From Hyphomicrobiales bacterium (lineage in GTDB: Bacteria > Pseudomonadota > Alphaproteobacteria > Rhizobiales > Hyphomicrobiaceae), in NCBI GenBank assembly GCA_017304275.1, contig JAFKKW010000429.1, positions 1 through 6,951 of the forward strand: a stretch of DNA of 6,951 nucleotides, in the 5' to 3' direction. The notes beneath the pieces are model-generated. The model saw only the letters and a list, made by a program, of their open reading frames with translations, ran no database searches and was not told the DNA's origin. Positions 5,632 through 6,951 of the stretch are shown here, one piece after another. Position 1 is the stretch's first letter. The number at the start of each line of letters is the position of its first letter. Made by a program: the position numbers and the translations under genes.

Positions 5632-6759
5632 TCAGCCTGCCCTGGCCGGGCTCGAGATGATGCTCGCCGCGCCGGCCACCGCGAAGACGAGCTTTGCGCC
5701 GCGATCGGTGATCTCGATCGTCGAGGGCTTGGGCCGGGACGCGGTTGGCAGGTCCATGGTCACCTTGAACTGGCCGTCTGCGCCGTTGGCGACGCCGCGG
5801 TAGTACGCGCCAGCCTGGCGATGTGGCGGCTGAACGTCCTTGTCCTCGGGGGAGCCCTTGAGCGGCATCGGCTTGCTGGTGGACATCATGATGTGCCGTT
5901 CCTGCCCCTGCGTCTCGCAGAGCCATTTCACGTGCTCGGTCGGAACCGTCTCGTCGTCACCTTTGTCGGGCCCGATGGCCGTGTACGAGCAGTGATGAGG
6001 CACCTTGAAGATATCCCAAAGCAGGCGATCCTCGCGGCCATGCCGCTTGGTCGTCCTGACGATCTGGTCGATTGAATCGTAGTTGATATCCGACATGAAG
6101 AGCGCGCGGGTCTGCCGCCCGTTCTCGGCGAACGTGACCTGGAACACGACGCTGTCCTGGTTGCGGTCGATGATCTGGTTGTCGTCCTGCCGCCAGCCGA
6201 ACGGGCTGTGGATGAAGAACTCGGCGCGCTCGGGACCGAAGATCGAATAGCCGGGTACGAGCTCGCCGGCGTCGGTGATGAGGTGAGCCCGGGACTCGAG
6301 CGTCAGGCCGTTCGCCTCGAGCCACGACTTCAGTTTGGCCGGCCGGGAGAAGACCCTAATGCCGTAGCCCTTCTTCAAGCGATGCCGGGCCTCTTGCCGG
6401 ACGATGCGTGCGCTGTCGTCACAACCCTCCTCAAGGATCGCCGCGGCCGGCACCCATAGCTCGTTGATCTTGACCCTGTCCTCGCCCTGGTACTTCACCG
6501 CGTGGTCGAGCCAGAAAAAGTCTCCGGAGCCGCAGCAGTGGTCGTCATCAAGATGCGTAAAGCACACGACGTCGTAGTCGTTGCGCTTTGCCCGCCTGAG
6601 GTCAGCCCAAAGCTCCTCGGGCAGGTCGATGCGCTTGTCGTTCGGATCGTTCGGGTTGCGCATGTCGGCGTAGTCGATGAGCAGCTTCTTGCCGTCCGCG
6701 AGATCGATGCGGGTGCAATCGGCGTTGCCGAGCGGGTGGAAGGTAATGCTTGCGGTCAT
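5632..6759 (-). CDS. ComEC-like metallo-beta-lactamase-fold hydrolase, 375 residues
   Basis: This is a predicted soluble metal-dependent hydrolase. The key motif THLDDDHCCG (H69, D71, D73, H74) is the HxDxDH form seen in the beta-lactamase domain of ComEC/Rec2, not the HxHxDH of classical enzymes. Further ComEC-like signals are NQDSVVF (200-206), the metal-ligand candidate D224 in MSDINYDS, and KVPHHCS with H255 and H256. In ComEC this fold is thought to degrade DNA. Here there are no membrane segments, so the protein is cytosolic and could act on nucleic acid, a nucleotide or another phosphoester; the substrate is unknown. ATG 6759 was chosen because GGAGA lies just upstream and the extension to ATG 6831 would run into the DUF2188 gene. 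It is 44 bases after that gene and one base before the E2-E1-JAB start (TGA-C-ATG), so it is almost certainly part of the operon. The C-terminal 60 residues are not matched to any motif. Confidence 0.87.
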   Translation of the reverse strand: MTASITFHPLGNADCTRIDLADGKKLLIDYADMRNPNDPNDKRIDLPEELWADLRRAKRNDYDVVCFTHLDDDHCCGSGDFFWLDHAVKYQGEDRVKINELWVPAAAILEEGCDDSARIVRQEARHRLKKGYGIRVFSRPAKLKSWLEANGLTLESRAHLITDAGELVPGYSIFGPERAEFFIHSPFGWRQDDNQIIDRNQDSVVFQVTFAENGRQTRALFMSDINYDSIDQIVRTTKRHGREDRLLWDIFKVPHHCSYTAIGPDKGDDETVPTEHVKWLCETQGQERHIMMSTSKPMPLKGSPEDKDVQPPHRQAGAYYRGVANGADGQFKVTMDLPTASRPKPSTIEITDRGAKLVFAVAGAASIISSPARAG

Positions 6760-6803
6760 GAATTTGGTCTCCAGTATCGATGTGATGAAATAACAGCCCG
6801 CGC

Positions 6804-6950
6804 TTAGTGCTTTCGGTCGCGCGGCGGGCACGGATCATTGCCGGGCGCAACGGTATCCGAGTCGCGCCAGCGACCGTCGCGGCCCTGGATGCGAACTTCG
6901 CCGCCTCCGAGCTCGCTGCCGGTGTGCTTAGCCGCGCGCTCGGCGTCGGC
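6804..6950 (-). CDS. DUF2188-like small protein, C-terminal part (cut by the window edge)
   Basis: The leftward frame open from the right window edge to TAA 6806-6804 encodes the last 48 residues of a protein whose start lies outside. The segment GGGEVRIQGRDGRWRDSDTV followed by APGNDPCPPRDRK matches, from memory, the characteristic C-terminus of DUF2188 proteins (GGELxIHGRDGRIRDSDTV...GNDPFPP). These are small alpha/beta proteins of unknown function. The preceding ADAERAAKHTG would be the end of the helix that goes before this strand pair. The stop lies 44 bases before the MBL start, with no terminator-like hairpin between, so it is probably the upstream member of the same operon. It does not end in the Gly-Gly typical of mature ubiquitin-like modifiers. 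Its role in the system is unknown. Confidence 0.75.
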   Translation of the reverse strand, partial: ADAERAAKHTGSELGGGEVRIQGRDGRWRDSDTVAPGNDPCPPRDRKH

Positions 6951-6951
6951 T

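Noticed and set aside
4596..5660. A 354-codon rightward open frame opposite the E2-E1-JAB gene
   Set aside because: It lies fully antisense to a gene with intact catalytic motifs, shows no family signals and has the Arg/Gly-rich look of a mirrored GC-rich frame.
6760..6831. Upstream extension of the MBL gene to an ATG at 6831
   Set aside because: It would overlap the end of the DUF2188-like gene, while ATG 6759 has its own ribosome binding site and begins at the start of the fold.

Overview
This GC-rich window looks proteobacterial and most likely alphaproteobacterial. That assignment rests on protein style and gene content, with no marker gene to confirm it. It reads as accessory (island or mobile-element type) DNA: a toxin-antitoxin pair, two small or uncharacterised genes behind a strongly folded leader, and a compact ubiquitin-like conjugation operon. 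No tRNA, rRNA, CRISPR array, transposase or integrase is visible, so linkage to a mobile element is not shown.

Left side (1-811), leftward: a hipB-type antitoxin (671-330) overlaps a hipA-type toxin kinase (340 to beyond the left edge) by 11 bases. The AT-richer region upstream of hipB carries four copies of a 16-bp palindrome related to GCTGCTTTAAAGCAGC. They surround a good sigma70-like promoter and give a clear picture of an autoregulated hipBA operon.

Middle (about 840-2197), rightward: a long stretch without a recognisable gene holds several strong inverted repeats. It ends in a leader (1032-1118) in which a small hairpin pairs directly with the Shine-Dalgarno of a 62-residue ORF (1119-1307). 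Next comes a 268-residue protein with a zinc-ribbon-like Cys/His pattern and a helical C-terminus (1391-2197), which I do not recognise by name. It ends 17 bases from the convergent patatin gene.

Right side (2215-6951), leftward: this is the main interest. Read in its own direction, the operon is: a DUF2188-like small protein (C-terminal part only); a ComEC-like metallo-beta-lactamase-fold hydrolase; one 751-residue polypeptide joining an E2-like, an E1/ThiF-like and a JAB/JAMM isopeptidase-like domain; and a patatin-like phospholipase. The last three genes are joined by a 1-nt gap and an ATGA overlap, so they are probably translationally coupled. One chain thus contains the predicted activities to activate, transfer and cleave a ubiquitin-like modifier. 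The patatin is a plausible lipid-degrading effector and the MBL protein a second hydrolase. It resembles the modules of type II CBASS (E1-E2, JAB, patatin effector), but no CD-NTase and no obvious ubiquitin-like protein lies inside the window. A defence role is an inference from architecture. Either missing component could lie beyond the right edge.
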